NCBI GenBank assembly: GCA_902515395.1
Contig: CABXUL010000004.1
Span: 10,001 to 74,000 of the forward strand
From: an uncultured Bacteroidota bacterium
GTDB lineage: Bacteria > Bacteroidota > Bacteroidia > Flavobacteriales > Flavobacteriaceae
DNA: 64,000 nt
Direction: 5' to 3'
Each line of letters begins with the position of its first letter. Positions within the stretch are counted from its first letter, which is position 1. Shown piece by piece: positions 42,369 through 52,879 of this stretch. The position numbers and the translations under genes are program-made. Under the pieces are notes generated by a model. The model worked only from the letters and a program-made list of their open reading frames with translations, was not told the origin of the DNA and ran no database searches.

Positions 42369-43649
42369 ATGTTAAATCTTTCACTAATTAATTCAGTAAA
42401 CACTGTTGAAGTCAACGATGACTTCACAATGTTATGGATACTCCTTTCAGGTATCTTAGTATTTTTCATGCAAGCAGGATTTACACTCGTAGAATCTGGT
42501 TTTACACGTTCTAAAAATGCGGTAAATATTGCCATGAAAAATATTTTAGACATATCCGTAGGTACAATTTCCTATTGGGTAATTGGATACGGATTGATGT
42601 ATGGAGCATCAAATGGTTGGATTGCTACATCTGACATTTTCTTTAATCCAGGAGATGGACCTCACGATGTATTTTTTCAAACCGTATTCTGTGCTACTGC
42701 AGCTACCATTGTATCTGGTGCTATTGCAGGTAGAACAAAATATACGACTTATGTACTATTTACCATTTTCCTAACGGCTATTGTTTATCCAATATCTGGT
42801 GGCTGGCAATGGAATGGTGATGGTTGGTTAGCCAATCTTGGTTTTATCGATTTCGCTGGATCTTCAATAGTTCACTCTGTTGGTGGATGGGCAGCTCTTG
42901 TAGGTGCTTGGATGGTTGGTCCGCGTCTAGGAAAATATGTTGACGGAAAATCAAATGTTATTCCAGGTCATAACCTCTTGCTAGGTGCCCTTGGTGTATT
43001 TATCCTATGGTTAGGGTGGTTTGGTTTCAACGGAGGGTCACAACTCGCATGGGGTGGTGACGATTCAGCCGCAGCATCTGCAGTTGTAATGGTTACTAAT
43101 ATTGCTGCCGCAGCGGGAGCAGTTGGTGCAATGGCTACTACATGGCTAAAAGATGGAAAACCTAATTTAGGAATGACACTTAACGGTGCTATTGCTGGAT
43201 TAGTTGCAATTACAGCTGGTTGTGGAAACATGACTTTTGGCGGTGGATTTCTTGCTGGATTAGTAGGAGGTATAATCGTTGTATTTTCCATTGAATTTAT
43301 TGATAAAGTTCTAAAAATTGATGATGCCGTAGGTGCTGCATCAGCTCACGGAGTTGTAGGCGCATGGGGAACACTAGTAATTGGACTTTGGGGAGTTGAC
43401 GGTGATGCTGGTATCGGTCTATTTAACGGTGGCGGCGGTAGTCAATTTGGAATTCAAGCCATTGGCGTACTTGCATACGGTGTGTGGGCTACTGTTACTG
43501 CACTTATCGGATTTGGTATTTTAAAATCTACTATTGGACTAAGAGTCTCAGAAGAAGTTGAGATTAAAGGTCTTGATGAAGCTGAACATGGTATTGGCGG
43601 ATTCGACGGTGGTGGTTTCGAAGCTTGGGTAAAAGAAAACACTAAATAA
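42369..43649 (+). CDS. amt: Ammonium transporter (Amt family), copy 1
   Basis: FTLVESGFTRSKNAVNI, DFAGSSIVHSVGGWAAL and SAHGVVGAWGTL (twin pore histidines), LGWFGFNGGS. Confidence 0.96.
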   Translation: MLNLSLINSVNTVEVNDDFTMLWILLSGILVFFMQAGFTLVESGFTRSKNAVNIAMKNILDISVGTISYWVIGYGLMYGASNGWIATSDIFFNPGDGPHDVFFQTVFCATAATIVSGAIAGRTKYTTYVLFTIFLTAIVYPISGGWQWNGDGWLANLGFIDFAGSSIVHSVGGWAALVGAWMVGPRLGKYVDGKSNVIPGHNLLLGALGVFILWLGWFGFNGGSQLAWGGDDSAAASAVVMVTNIAAAAGAVGAMATTWLKDGKPNLGMTLNGAIAGLVAITAGCGNMTFGGGFLAGLVGGIIVVFSIEFIDKVLKIDDAVGAASAHGVVGAWGTLVIGLWGVDGDAGIGLFNGGGGSQFGIQAIGVLAYGVWATVTALIGFGILKSTIGLRVSEEVEIKGLDEAEHGIGGFDGGGFEAWVKENTK

Positions 43650-43679
43650 ATAATTATAAATTTTATTAAACATTCTATT

Positions 43680-44678
43680 ATGAAACTATTAAACAAAAGT
43701 ATTTTAATTGCAGCTGTTGCTTTACTAACTGTATCAACATATGCACAAGAAGAAGAGCCAGCACCAACTTTCTCGGTTGCAGGTTCTATTGACACATATT
43801 TTAGAAGCAGTGAGGCTAAGCCTGGTACTTCATTTGCTGACTTACCAGGTTTTTCTATGGGTATGGCTAACATTATTATGTCATATGAAGGTGAAAAGTC
43901 TGGATTTGTTGTAGACCTAGTATATGGTCCAAGAGGTACTAGTGCTGTTTTTAATTCTGGTGGGAGTTCAAATATTGTAAATCAATTATATGCTTATTAC
44001 AATTTAAGTGATTCTTTTACAATCACTATGGGTAACTTTAATACCTTCTTAGGATATGAAGTTATATCTCCAGTAGCTAACTTTAACTACTCTACTTCAT
44101 ATATGTTCTCTTATGGACCATTCTCGCACAGTGGAATTAAGGCTGACTTGGCTTTATCTGATGACGCTTCATTGATGTTGGGTGTTCTTAATACTACAGA
44201 CTATACTGAGTCACAACCAATTGGTGAAGACTTTATGATTGGTGTTCAACTTGGTTTATTTGGCCAATACATTAATTATTTAGGAGGTGGTACAGCAGGT
44301 GTTAGTCAAATTGACTTCACTGGGGGTATAGATCTGGGAGACAGCTTTTTCTTAGGTGTAAATGCTACAACTTATTCTGATGATAACGACATTGAATTCT
44401 CTGGATTCGCTCTTTATCCTCAGTATACTTTTTCCGATTCATTTGCACTCGGTGCTAGATTTGAATCATTCAGTGAAAATGGGAAAGGGCTTGATGCTCT
44501 AGGTGTAGATGGAGACAATACTTCATTTACAATTACTGGTAGTATAACCTCTGGTAACCTTATGATAAAGCCTGAAATAAGAATGGACTCAGCTTCATCT
44601 AAATTTTATAAAGATGCTGATGGTGTTGACACTGATAGCTTAAGTGTATTTATGGTAGCTGCTATCTACTCATTTTAA
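43680..44678 (+). CDS. Outer membrane beta-barrel porin (OmpL/bbp2-like)
   Basis: Signal peptide, alternating beta-strand pattern, GSIDTYFRSS...GFSMGMANIIMSYEGEKSGFVVDLVYGPRG, terminal aromatic (IYSF). Confidence 0.8.
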   Translation: MKLLNKSILIAAVALLTVSTYAQEEEPAPTFSVAGSIDTYFRSSEAKPGTSFADLPGFSMGMANIIMSYEGEKSGFVVDLVYGPRGTSAVFNSGGSSNIVNQLYAYYNLSDSFTITMGNFNTFLGYEVISPVANFNYSTSYMFSYGPFSHSGIKADLALSDDASLMLGVLNTTDYTESQPIGEDFMIGVQLGLFGQYINYLGGGTAGVSQIDFTGGIDLGDSFFLGVNATTYSDDNDIEFSGFALYPQYTFSDSFALGARFESFSENGKGLDALGVDGDNTSFTITGSITSGNLMIKPEIRMDSASSKFYKDADGVDTDSLSVFMVAAIYSF

Positions 44679-44714
44679 GCCATTAAAAATTAAAAAAATA
44701 ATAATTTAATTTTC

Positions 44715-44755
44715 ACTCCTACCAACTATTACAAATAGATGGTAGGAGTTTTTTT
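44715..44755 (+). terminator. Rho-independent terminator after porin gene
   Basis: ACTCCTACCA...TGGTAGGAGT perfect 10-bp stem followed by TTTTTT. Confidence 0.85.
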
Positions 44756-44849
44756 AAGCCAAACAAATACGAAATTAAAAAACCTCAAATTCAGTAACCA
44801 AGATTGAAAATATTTTAGTGAAAGATTATAATTAACAAAAACAGATAAC

Positions 44850-45188
44850 ATGAAAAAAATTGAAGCCATCATCAGAAAATCAAAATTCGATGATGTAAAA
44901 AAAGCACTTCACAATGTTGAAGTAAATTTCTTTAGCTATTGGGATGTTACCGGTGTAGGTAACGAAAAAGAAGGCCACGTATATCGTGGTATATCCTACA
45001 GCACCTCTGAAATACAAAGAAGATATATATCAGTAGTAGTTTCAGATGAGTTCGTCGAAAGAACTGTAAAGGCAATAACTGAAAATGCAGCAACTGATAA
45101 AGTTGGCGACGGAAAAATATTCATTTTACCTGTTGAAGAGGCCTACAGAATTAGAACTGGAGAAAAAGGAAATGGATCATTAAACTAA
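44850..45188 (+). CDS. P-II family nitrogen regulatory protein
   Basis: MKKIEAIIRKSKFDDVKKAL, GHVYRGISY T-loop region, DKVGDGKIFILPVEEAYRIRTGEKG. Confidence 0.93.
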   Translation: MKKIEAIIRKSKFDDVKKALHNVEVNFFSYWDVTGVGNEKEGHVYRGISYSTSEIQRRYISVVVSDEFVERTVKAITENAATDKVGDGKIFILPVEEAYRIRTGEKGNGSLN

Positions 45189-45210
45189 ACTAAAAAAAAA
45201 TTTAATTAAC

Positions 45211-46449
45211 ATGGAAACTACTATACTTACAGTAAATAATGTATGGATGATGATCTGTACTGCATTGGTATTCTTTATGCATTTAGGCTTCTCATTTTTA
45301 GAGATTGGCCTCACCCGTCAAAAGAATACGATCAATATTTTATTTAAAAACTTTTTTGTAATAACGGTTGGACTTTTGCTCTATTGTTTGGGAGGATTTA
45401 ATCTAATGTATCCAGGGTTTGAAGATGGAGAAATGGGAATATTTAAATTTGCTGGATTTGGAATAACTGCTCCTGATGGGGGAATGGGTTTTGGATATGC
45501 TGATGGAGGTTACACTTGGTGGACTGATTTCTTATTCCAAGGTATGTTCGCTGCAACTGCTGCAACAATTGTATCTGGTGCAGTGGCTGAAAGAATAAAA
45601 CTTAGCGGATTCATGCTTTTTTCAATCCTTTACGTAGGACTTGTATATCCAATTGTAGGCTCATGGAAATGGGGAGGTGGATTTCTTGATGCCTGGGGAT
45701 TCTATGACTTTGCCGGTTCCACTCTTGTTCATTCAGTTGGAGGATGGGGCGCCCTTATTACCATATATCTTTTGGGAGCTCGAATTGGTAAATTTGATAG
45801 CAATGGAAATTCAAAAGCTTTGCCAGGTCATAACCTACCAATTGCTTCTGCTGGAGTATTTATACTTTGGTTAGGATGGTTCGGGTTTAATGGTGGTTCA
45901 GTCCTATCTGCTGACCCTACACTTACATCATTAACACTGGTAACTACTTCTTTAGCCGCTGCTGCTGGTGGTGTATCAGCTGCATTCTTCTCAAATTTAT
46001 TATATAAAAACTTTGATTTAACAATGTTTATGAATGGTGTTCTAGGCGGGCTTGTAGGTATTACAGCAGGTGCTGATCAAATGAGTCCCACAGATGCAAT
46101 ACTTATAGGTATTATTGCTGGAATAGTTGTAGTTCTCGGAATAGCATTAATCGATAAACTTAAACTAGATGATCCAGTAGGTGCAGTCGCAGTTCACCTC
46201 ATCTGCGGTATATGGGGAACTCTTGCAGTTGGAATTTTTGGAGAATTAGCAGGTTTCGACCAATTCCTTGTTCAGCTTATCGGTGTTGGAATTGTTGGAG
46301 CGTTTTGCGTAGTAGCTTCCTTTATAATTTTAACTATTGTAAAAGCTACAACTGGACTAAGAGTAGATAAAGAAGAAGAGATAAATGGACTTGACCTTGC
46401 GGAACACGGCATGGAAGCATATGCAGATTTTAGAACTAACGAGGGATAA
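45211..46449 (+). CDS. amt: Ammonium transporter (Amt family), copy 2
   Basis: FSFLEIGLTRQKNTINI, DFAGSTLVHSVGGWGAL and VAVHLICGIWGTL, LGWFGFNGGS. Confidence 0.96.
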   Translation: METTILTVNNVWMMICTALVFFMHLGFSFLEIGLTRQKNTINILFKNFFVITVGLLLYCLGGFNLMYPGFEDGEMGIFKFAGFGITAPDGGMGFGYADGGYTWWTDFLFQGMFAATAATIVSGAVAERIKLSGFMLFSILYVGLVYPIVGSWKWGGGFLDAWGFYDFAGSTLVHSVGGWGALITIYLLGARIGKFDSNGNSKALPGHNLPIASAGVFILWLGWFGFNGGSVLSADPTLTSLTLVTTSLAAAAGGVSAAFFSNLLYKNFDLTMFMNGVLGGLVGITAGADQMSPTDAILIGIIAGIVVVLGIALIDKLKLDDPVGAVAVHLICGIWGTLAVGIFGELAGFDQFLVQLIGVGIVGAFCVVASFIILTIVKATTGLRVDKEEEINGLDLAEHGMEAYADFRTNEG

Positions 46450-46475
46450 TTATTAACCATATTCTTAGTTGCTTT

Positions 46476-46503
46476 AAGCCCTTGGTTCTCCAAGGGCTTT
46501 TTT
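46476..46503 (+). terminator. Rho-independent terminator after amt2
   Basis: AAGCCCTTGG-TTCT-CCAAGGGCTT perfect stem followed by TTTT. Confidence 0.9.
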
Positions 46504-46573
46504 ATTAAGTAATAAAAAACTGAAAAATATTGCTCTACGAAACTGATTCTGTATTTTTGAAAAAATTTATTAA

Positions 46574-47428
46574 ATGAATCATATAACGATTTTGATGTAT
46601 TGTACCGATCAAAAAGGCATTATTGCAGCTGTTACAAACTTTATGCATCATAAAGAGGGGAATATCACCTATATAGATCAATATGTAGATAGACCCAATG
46701 AAGCCTTTTTTATGCGTATTGAGTCAGATTTCATTGGAAATTCATTTGATCTTGAAAAATTTAAAAAAAGTTTTAATGATGAAATTGGGAATCGTTTTTC
46801 TTTAAACTGTAATTTTTATTTAAAAAGTCAAAAACCAAAGATGGCAGTTTTCGTATCAAAATATGATCATTGTTTATATGATATTTTAGCAAAACAACAA
46901 TCAGGAGAATTAGCTGCCGAAATACCATTTATTTTAAGTAATCACTCGGATTTAAAAATTATTGCCAATCGCTTTGAAATTCCTTTTTATCATGTTCCTG
47001 TTTCTAAAGAAACTAAAGCAAATGCTGAAAACATGCAATTGAATTTACTTAAAAAACATAAAGTTGATTTTATTGTTTTAGCAAGATATATGCAAATTGT
47101 ATCCTCTAAACTAATAGATGAGTATAGTCAAAAAATAATAAATATCCACCATTCTTTTTTACCAGCCTTTCCTGGAGCAAAACCATATCACTCTGCATTT
47201 GACAGAGGGGTCAAAATTATAGGGGCTACAAGTCATTACGTAACAGAGGAGTTAGATGCTGGACCAATTATTGAACAAGATATTTCGAGGGTTTCCCACC
47301 TAAACTCAATAGATGATTTTATTGAAAAAGGAAGAGATCTCGAGAGAATAGTTCTACTTCGTGCTCTTAAATTACATGTTAACAGAAAAGTAATGGTCTA
47401 CGGAAATAAAACTGTCGTTTTCTCCTAA
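46574..47428 (+). CDS. purU: Formyltetrahydrofolate deformylase
   Basis: N-terminal ACT-like domain (CTDQKGIIAAVTNFM), HHSFLPAFPGAKPYHSAFDRGVKIIGATSHYVTEELDAGPIIEQD. Confidence 0.94.
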   Translation: MNHITILMYCTDQKGIIAAVTNFMHHKEGNITYIDQYVDRPNEAFFMRIESDFIGNSFDLEKFKKSFNDEIGNRFSLNCNFYLKSQKPKMAVFVSKYDHCLYDILAKQQSGELAAEIPFILSNHSDLKIIANRFEIPFYHVPVSKETKANAENMQLNLLKKHKVDFIVLARYMQIVSSKLIDEYSQKIINIHHSFLPAFPGAKPYHSAFDRGVKIIGATSHYVTEELDAGPIIEQDISRVSHLNSIDDFIEKGRDLERIVLLRALKLHVNRKVMVYGNKTVVFS

Positions 47429-48213
47429 CCAACGGATTCATTTAAAAATCCAAGCATTCCAATATTGAATTTATCAGGTTTTTCTACGTTAACTACATGT
47501 CCACAATCCTCAATTACTAATAAATCTGAAGATGGATGAACTTTAACCACTTTCCTCACCGAAGGTAAAAACATGTAATCTTGGTCTCCCATTATGTATA
47601 GGGTAGGTATTTCAATAGCCTCCCTTCTAAAAATCTTCAAAAGAGGCATAACCTCCGAAGTTAATTTAAACCACCGGATAAACTCTTTTTGGTAAAGTTT
47701 TTTAGCTTCGCGAATAAACAAAACTCTAGATTCCCTATGGTTTTTGTTCGGCATTATAATAAAGGCGAAAAAACGATAAAGCCACATGTAAGGTAGAACT
47801 GATTTTGTAGCATTTCCAAAATGCATAAGAAGTCTTGATCGTAAATTTAACTCTAAAATAGCTCCTCCCATAATCATTTTTGAAACCCTTTTGGGATCTA
47901 TTTCAGCCAATTTCCTAATAAGAATTGTACCTAGAGAAATTCCAACAAAATGAGATTTATGGACTTTGACCTGATCCAATACTTGAAAAATATCCTCAGC
48001 AATTGAATTAAAAGTATATTTAGACTTAAACGGATTCTTTATTAAACTCTTAGATGCACCATGACCTCTTAAGTCAATTAACAGTAGATTGAAATACTTA
48101 GAAAAAAATCTTATTTGTTTAAACCATATTGCACTACTTCCTCCTGCCCCATGAACAAATGTTATCCAATTTGCATTTTTTTTTCTAGATGAGTAAACAG
48201 TGTAGTTTAGCAT
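47425..48213 (-). CDS. Alpha/beta hydrolase
   Basis: FVHGAGGSSAIWFKQ, DLRGHGAS, HFVGISLGTIL nucleophile elbow, GDQDYMF, DCGHVVNVEKP. Confidence 0.92.
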   Translation of the reverse strand: MLNYTVYSSRKKNANWITFVHGAGGSSAIWFKQIRFFSKYFNLLLIDLRGHGASKSLIKNPFKSKYTFNSIAEDIFQVLDQVKVHKSHFVGISLGTILIRKLAEIDPKRVSKMIMGGAILELNLRSRLLMHFGNATKSVLPYMWLYRFFAFIIMPNKNHRESRVLFIREAKKLYQKEFIRWFKLTSEVMPLLKIFRREAIEIPTLYIMGDQDYMFLPSVRKVVKVHPSSDLLVIEDCGHVVNVEKPDKFNIGMLGFLNESVG

Positions 48214-49040
48214 CAGATAATATGATTTTGAATTAAAATTTCTTTCATATTTTCCTGAATTTTTTTTGCTGCCAGCCTTGCTTTATCTGCGTAGTCAAAT
48301 TTATTAGAAGCATAAATTATTGCTCTAGAAGAATTAACTAAAAGACCACATTGATTATTCAAGCCAGTTTTCGCGACATCCTCTAAACTTCCACCTTGTG
48401 CACCAATCCCTGGGATTAAAAGAAAGTGTTCTGGAATCAGTTTTCTAATATTAATTAAAGCATCTGCTCTGGTAGCACCAACTACAAACATCAATTGATT
48501 TGAATTTTGCCAAGCTAATGAGGTTTTTATAACTTTTTCATAAAGCATATTATCTCCAGAGGATAGAAGTTGAAAGTCAGCAGCACCTTTATTAGATGTC
48601 AACGCCAATAAAATAGTATATTTATCCTTATAGGTGAGAAATGGTTCTACAGAATCCGCTCCCATGTAAGGAGCTACAGTTATAGAATCAAAATCAAAAT
48701 TATCAAAATAAGCTTTAGCGTAACGTTTTGAGGTATTACCAATATCAGCGCGCTTAGCATCGGCAATTGTAAATATTTCTGGGTAATAATTATTTAGATA
48801 ATCCATCACTTTTTCAAGGGACTTCCAACCCTCTGTTCCATAGGCTTCAAAGAATGCAATATTTAATTTAAAAGCAACACAATATTGAGCGGTGGCATCA
48901 ATAATTGATTTAGAGAAATTAAAAATTTTGTCTGGTTGATCTCTGATTTCAGCTGGAAAAAGATCTATATCTACATCCAATCCAACACATAAGAAAGATT
49001 GCTTTACTTTTATTTGATTAAATAAATCCTTGTTGGTCAT
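48213..49040 (-). CDS. pyrF: Orotidine-5'-phosphate decarboxylase
   Basis: [56 protein letters not shown]. Confidence 0.95.
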   Translation of the reverse strand: MTNKDLFNQIKVKQSFLCVGLDVDIDLFPAEIRDQPDKIFNFSKSIIDATAQYCVAFKLNIAFFEAYGTEGWKSLEKVMDYLNNYYPEIFTIADAKRADIGNTSKRYAKAYFDNFDFDSITVAPYMGADSVEPFLTYKDKYTILLALTSNKGAADFQLLSSGDNMLYEKVIKTSLAWQNSNQLMFVVGATRADALINIRKLIPEHFLLIPGIGAQGGSLEDVAKTGLNNQCGLLVNSSRAIIYASNKFDYADKARLAAKKIQENMKEILIQNHII

Positions 49041-50113
49041 AAGATTTCTCCAGCTTCTTTTAATTTTTGGGTATTCTGATAAAGCTTCAACTCGTCTATC
49101 AACTTTTGAATATCACCATTAATAATATTTTGAAGATCGTAAAGAGTTAACCCAATACGGTGATCTGTAACTCTCCCTTGAGGATAATTATAAGTTCTAA
49201 TTTTTGCGGAACGGTCACCTGAAGAAACTAATGAATTTCTTTTTTCGGCGTCTTCCTCTAATTTTTTATTGAGCTCCAACTCATAGAGTCTAGATCTGAG
49301 AACTCGTAGAGCCTTATCCTTGTTTTTATGTTGTGATTTTTGATCTTGACACTGAGCAACAATACCTGATGGTTCGTGCGTAAGCCTTACTGCTGAATAA
49401 GTAGTGTTTACAGATTGGCCACCAGGTCCAGATGAACAGAAATAATCTATTCTAACATCATTCATATTAATCTCTACATCAAACTCCTCTGCTTCTGGTA
49501 AAACCATAACTGTAGCTGCTGAGGTATGAACTCTTCCTTGAGTTTCAGTTTGAGGAACACGTTGAACACGGTGAACTCCTGATTCATATTTCATGGTTCC
49601 ATATACCTCATCACCCGAAACTTCAAAAATAATTTCCTTAAATCCACCTGCAGTTCCTTCATTTAAATCCACTAAGCTTACTGCCCATCCCTTATCTTGA
49701 CAATATTTACTATACATTCTGTACAAGTCTCCAGCAAAAATACTAGCTTCATCACCGCCAGTCCCTGCTCTTACCTCAACAACTACATTTTTAACATCCT
49801 TAGGGTCTTTAGGAATTAATAAAAGTTTTATTTCCTCCTCTAATGGTAAAAACTGAGCTTTGGATTCTTCCAACTGTATTTTTGCCATCTCAACCATCTC
49901 GGAATCACTCTCATCCTTAATTATTGACTCCGCCTCCTGGATATTAGAAAGTACATTAAGATATTTTTCTCCTTTAGAAACTATCAAACTAAGGTCCTTA
50001 TATTCCTTGTTAAGCTGTATATATTTTTTTTGATCAGAAATAATATCTGGCTGAATAATTAAGTCTGAAACTTCATTAAACCTTTGTTGAATTATGTCCA
50101 GTTTTTCTATCAT
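49037..50113 (-). CDS. prfA: Peptide chain release factor 1
   Basis: [74 protein letters not shown] anticodon-like motif absent by inspection (no PxT), see rejected list. Confidence 0.93.
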   Translation of the reverse strand: MIEKLDIIQQRFNEVSDLIIQPDIISDQKKYIQLNKEYKDLSLIVSKGEKYLNVLSNIQEAESIIKDESDSEMVEMAKIQLEESKAQFLPLEEEIKLLLIPKDPKDVKNVVVEVRAGTGGDEASIFAGDLYRMYSKYCQDKGWAVSLVDLNEGTAGGFKEIIFEVSGDEVYGTMKYESGVHRVQRVPQTETQGRVHTSAATVMVLPEAEEFDVEINMNDVRIDYFCSSGPGGQSVNTTYSAVRLTHEPSGIVAQCQDQKSQHKNKDKALRVLRSRLYELELNKKLEEDAEKRNSLVSSGDRSAKIRTYNYPQGRVTDHRIGLTLYDLQNIINGDIQKLIDELKLYQNTQKLKEAGEIL

Positions 50114-50162
50114 CTGATTTAGCTAAACATTAATGCAAATTTAGAGTTTTAAATAGTTTCTA

Positions 50163-50696
50163 TCAAAGCTTAGTGAAATGAAGTTTGTAAGATATTTTAA
50201 TTAAATCGTCCATCTTTTTCATCATAAAAGAAGGTCGATTAATACTAAAATCAGATAGGATTATTTCAAAAGTTCCTGACAAAATTAACTTATTATTTTT
50301 AAAATTGGCATCTGCCTCAATGAGCTTTTTGATACCAATACCGTGAAAACTCATCTCCCCTTTAAAAATTAATTTATTGTTATTCACTTCTATTTCGTCA
50401 GAGAAAAATTCAATTTTAGGGAATTTTAAAACCTCTAGTATTTCAAGGGCGTTATTATCCCTATTGCTATTTTTACTATCAAAATCTCTAACTAACATTG
50501 CAATTGCAATTTTTTGAAATTCTTTTTTATTGCCCGTGATAATCCCTTTTATACTATTATTTGAACCTGACCATGCATGTAAAAAATGATCAGCATCATA
50601 TTTAATATAGGATGGCTCCGTATCTAAAGCCCAACGCTCTTGTGCCATAAAACATGATGGAAATAACAATAATAATTTAAAAAATAATTTTTTCAT
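50163..50696 (-). CDS. YceI family periplasmic protein
   Basis: Signal peptide; WALDTEPSYIKYDADHFLHAW...LEILEVLKFPKIEFFSDEIE...GEMSFHGIGIKKLIEADANF. Confidence 0.8.
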   Translation of the reverse strand: MKKLFFKLLLLFPSCFMAQERWALDTEPSYIKYDADHFLHAWSGSNNSIKGIITGNKKEFQKIAIAMLVRDFDSKNSNRDNNALEILEVLKFPKIEFFSDEIEVNNNKLIFKGEMSFHGIGIKKLIEADANFKNNKLILSGTFEIILSDFSINRPSFMMKKMDDLIKISYKLHFTKL

Positions 50697-50699
50697 TTA

Positions 50700-51329
50700 T
50701 TAAAATTTAAAAACCAATACCGCCGTGGCATAGCTTGCAAAGGTGGCATAAGCAGCATATTTATGTAAATCTTTTTTTGAAACATTAGGGAATAATTCAC
50801 TATTGCTTTTAGACCAAACATTAGTGGCTATCATCCCTGAAAAATGTATATAAGCAAGTAACTTATGAGCCTTAATTGAATTAAATCCTTTTACTTTTTT
50901 TTTAATTAATGGGGGTGGAGTAAAAAGTGACATTCCTGCACCAGTAAAATAAGTAATGGTAACGATTTCACCCAATTTTTTGTGTGCATTATAGAGTTGG
51001 GTCTCACCATTATATAATCGCCCGCCCATAATACCTTGGGCAACCATGCCTGCCAAAGTAAGATATCCAATAACTTGGTGAGACTTAAGCATTACATTTC
51101 TAACTTTTAGTTCCTTCTGTCTTTGTTCTATAGATAATTTTGAAATACCTGTTTTTCGAAAAAGTCCTTTTTTACCCCATAAGAGTGATTGGGTGAATAT
51201 CATCTTTTCTGGTAATAGAGTTTCAGTAATTATTTGCTCATCATCAAATAATCCCTCTAAAAGTTCATCACGATCTTGAGCAAATAACCCGATTGAAACA
51301 AAAAAATAAATGTAAAATATCTTCTTCAT
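50700..51329 (-). CDS. Membrane protein with four His-bearing TM helices, cytochrome b561-like (tentative)
   Basis: Signal peptide then four helices: LKSHQVIGYLTLAGMVAQG, YNAHKKLGEIVTITYFTGAG, IKAHKLLAYIHFSGMIAT, LHKYAAYATFASYATAV. Confidence 0.6.
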   Translation of the reverse strand: MKKIFYIYFFVSIGLFAQDRDELLEGLFDDEQIITETLLPEKMIFTQSLLWGKKGLFRKTGISKLSIEQRQKELKVRNVMLKSHQVIGYLTLAGMVAQGIMGGRLYNGETQLYNAHKKLGEIVTITYFTGAGMSLFTPPPLIKKKVKGFNSIKAHKLLAYIHFSGMIATNVWSKSNSELFPNVSKKDLHKYAAYATFASYATAVLVFKF

Positions 51330-51362
51330 TAGTTCAGAGCACAACTTATCAAAATATAAGAA

Positions 51363-52529
51363 TTAATATTCAAAAACTCCTTTTGAAGACTTAATAGTTA
51401 ATTTCTTTTCTTGGGCTTCCTCTACTCGCCCAACAACTTTTGCATCTACATCAAAAGAGTTTGCAATATTTATGATGTTATCTGACTTATCTTCAGGTAA
51501 ATAAATTTCCATTCTATGTCCCATATTAAACACTTCATACATTTCTTTCCAAGAAGTTCCAGATTCTTTTTGAATTAATTCGAATAAAGGGGGACAATCA
51601 AAAAGATTATCTTTAATTACATGAAGGGCTTCAATAAAGTGTAATATTTTTGTCTGAGCTCCCCCGCTACAGTGAATCATGCCGTGAATATCACTTCTTT
51701 CTAGGGATTCAAACATGGATTTAATAACAGGGGCATAGGTTCTAGTTGGGGATAAAATAAGTTTTCCTACATCTAAGGGTGTATCTGTCTTGTCAGTCAA
51801 GTTCTTTGTTCCCGAATAAACCAAATCCCCTGGAAGCTCGTTATCAAAAGTCTCTGGATATTTTTCCTTAATATATCTACCAAAAACATCATGTCTGGCA
51901 GAAGTTAGTCCGTTACTGCCCATGCCTCCGTTATATTGATTCTCATATGTTGATTGGCCAAATGAGGAAAGTCCCACAATTACATCACCGGCCTTTATAT
52001 TAGAATTATCAATAATATCACTCCTCTTAATTCGCGCGGTAACAGTAGAATCAACAATAATAGTTTTGACTAAATCACCTACATCAGCAGTTTCTCCTCC
52101 AGTGCTGTGAATATTTATTCCGTATTTTGCTAACTCCTTTAACAAATCTTCAGTACCATTAATGATTGCTGATAAAACCGATGCAGGAATTTTATTTTTA
52201 TTTCTACCTATAGTTGATGAAAGCATTATATCGTCTGAAACACCAACACATAAAAGATCATCAACATTCATTATCAAAGCGTCTTGAGCAATTCCTCTCC
52301 AGACAGATAGATCTCCCGTTTCCTTCCAATACGCATAGGCAAGTGAAGACTTAGTTCCAGCGCCATCAGCATGCATTACTATACAGTGATTCTTACTTCC
52401 AGTCAAGTAATCTGGAACAACTTTACAAAAGGCATTTGGATAAAGTCCCTTATCAATATTTTTTATAGCATTGTGGACATCTTCTTTTTGAGAAGATACC
52501 CCTCTAAGATGATACCTTTTGTTACTCAT
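51363..52529 (-). CDS. purM: AIR synthase (PurM)-like protein, probable phosphoribosylformylglycinamidine cyclo-ligase
   Basis: IVMHADGAGTKSSLAYAYWKETGDLSVWRGIAQDALIMNVDDLLCVG, GGETADVGDLV, GLSSFGQ, FNMGHRMEIYLP. Start at MSNKRYHLRG. Confidence 0.88.
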   Translation of the reverse strand: MSNKRYHLRGVSSQKEDVHNAIKNIDKGLYPNAFCKVVPDYLTGSKNHCIVMHADGAGTKSSLAYAYWKETGDLSVWRGIAQDALIMNVDDLLCVGVSDDIMLSSTIGRNKNKIPASVLSAIINGTEDLLKELAKYGINIHSTGGETADVGDLVKTIIVDSTVTARIKRSDIIDNSNIKAGDVIVGLSSFGQSTYENQYNGGMGSNGLTSARHDVFGRYIKEKYPETFDNELPGDLVYSGTKNLTDKTDTPLDVGKLILSPTRTYAPVIKSMFESLERSDIHGMIHCSGGAQTKILHFIEALHVIKDNLFDCPPLFELIQKESGTSWKEMYEVFNMGHRMEIYLPEDKSDNIINIANSFDVDAKVVGRVEEAQEKKLTIKSSKGVFEY

Positions 52530-52879
52530 TTTTTTTTTAAAATACAAATTTAGTGTTATTCATGCTATCTTATAATTAGCCATTCAAATAATTAATAAAA
52601 TAACAACATTATAAATTTAGTCTGTTTTTTTTAATAAAATTTAAATGGTTTCTTTTGTAAAAAGATTCATTAAGTGAATTGAAATCAGATTTAAAAATAT
52701 ATTTTTAAAATGAAAAAAATTTACGAACTATATGATTATTTTGAGAATATCAAAATTTACATCCAAAATATTAAAGTAATCATAAAAATGTAGATGGGTT
52801 TTTAGAATTGATGTACGAAAAATGGATGTAATTGGCTAGAAATTTTATTTTTACTTCTCTAACAAAAAAATTAATTTAT

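Noticed and set aside
42968-43873. Antisense ORFs 42968..43291 and 43454..43873
   Set aside because: They are opposite strongly coding amt1/porin, with low-complexity Pro/Ala/Ser-rich translations typical of shadow ORFs.
49037-50113. Possible absence of the PxT tripeptide in RF1
   Set aside because: By eye the expected region reads [23 protein letters not shown] with no unambiguous PxT upstream. [17 protein letters not shown] fits the RF1 domain, and I could not align residues reliably enough to claim an anomaly.
52710-52793. 27-aa ORF upstream of glutamine synthetase (MKKIYELYDYFENIKIYIQNIKVIIKM)
   Set aside because: AT-driven low-complexity composition, no recognisable motif; likely chance.
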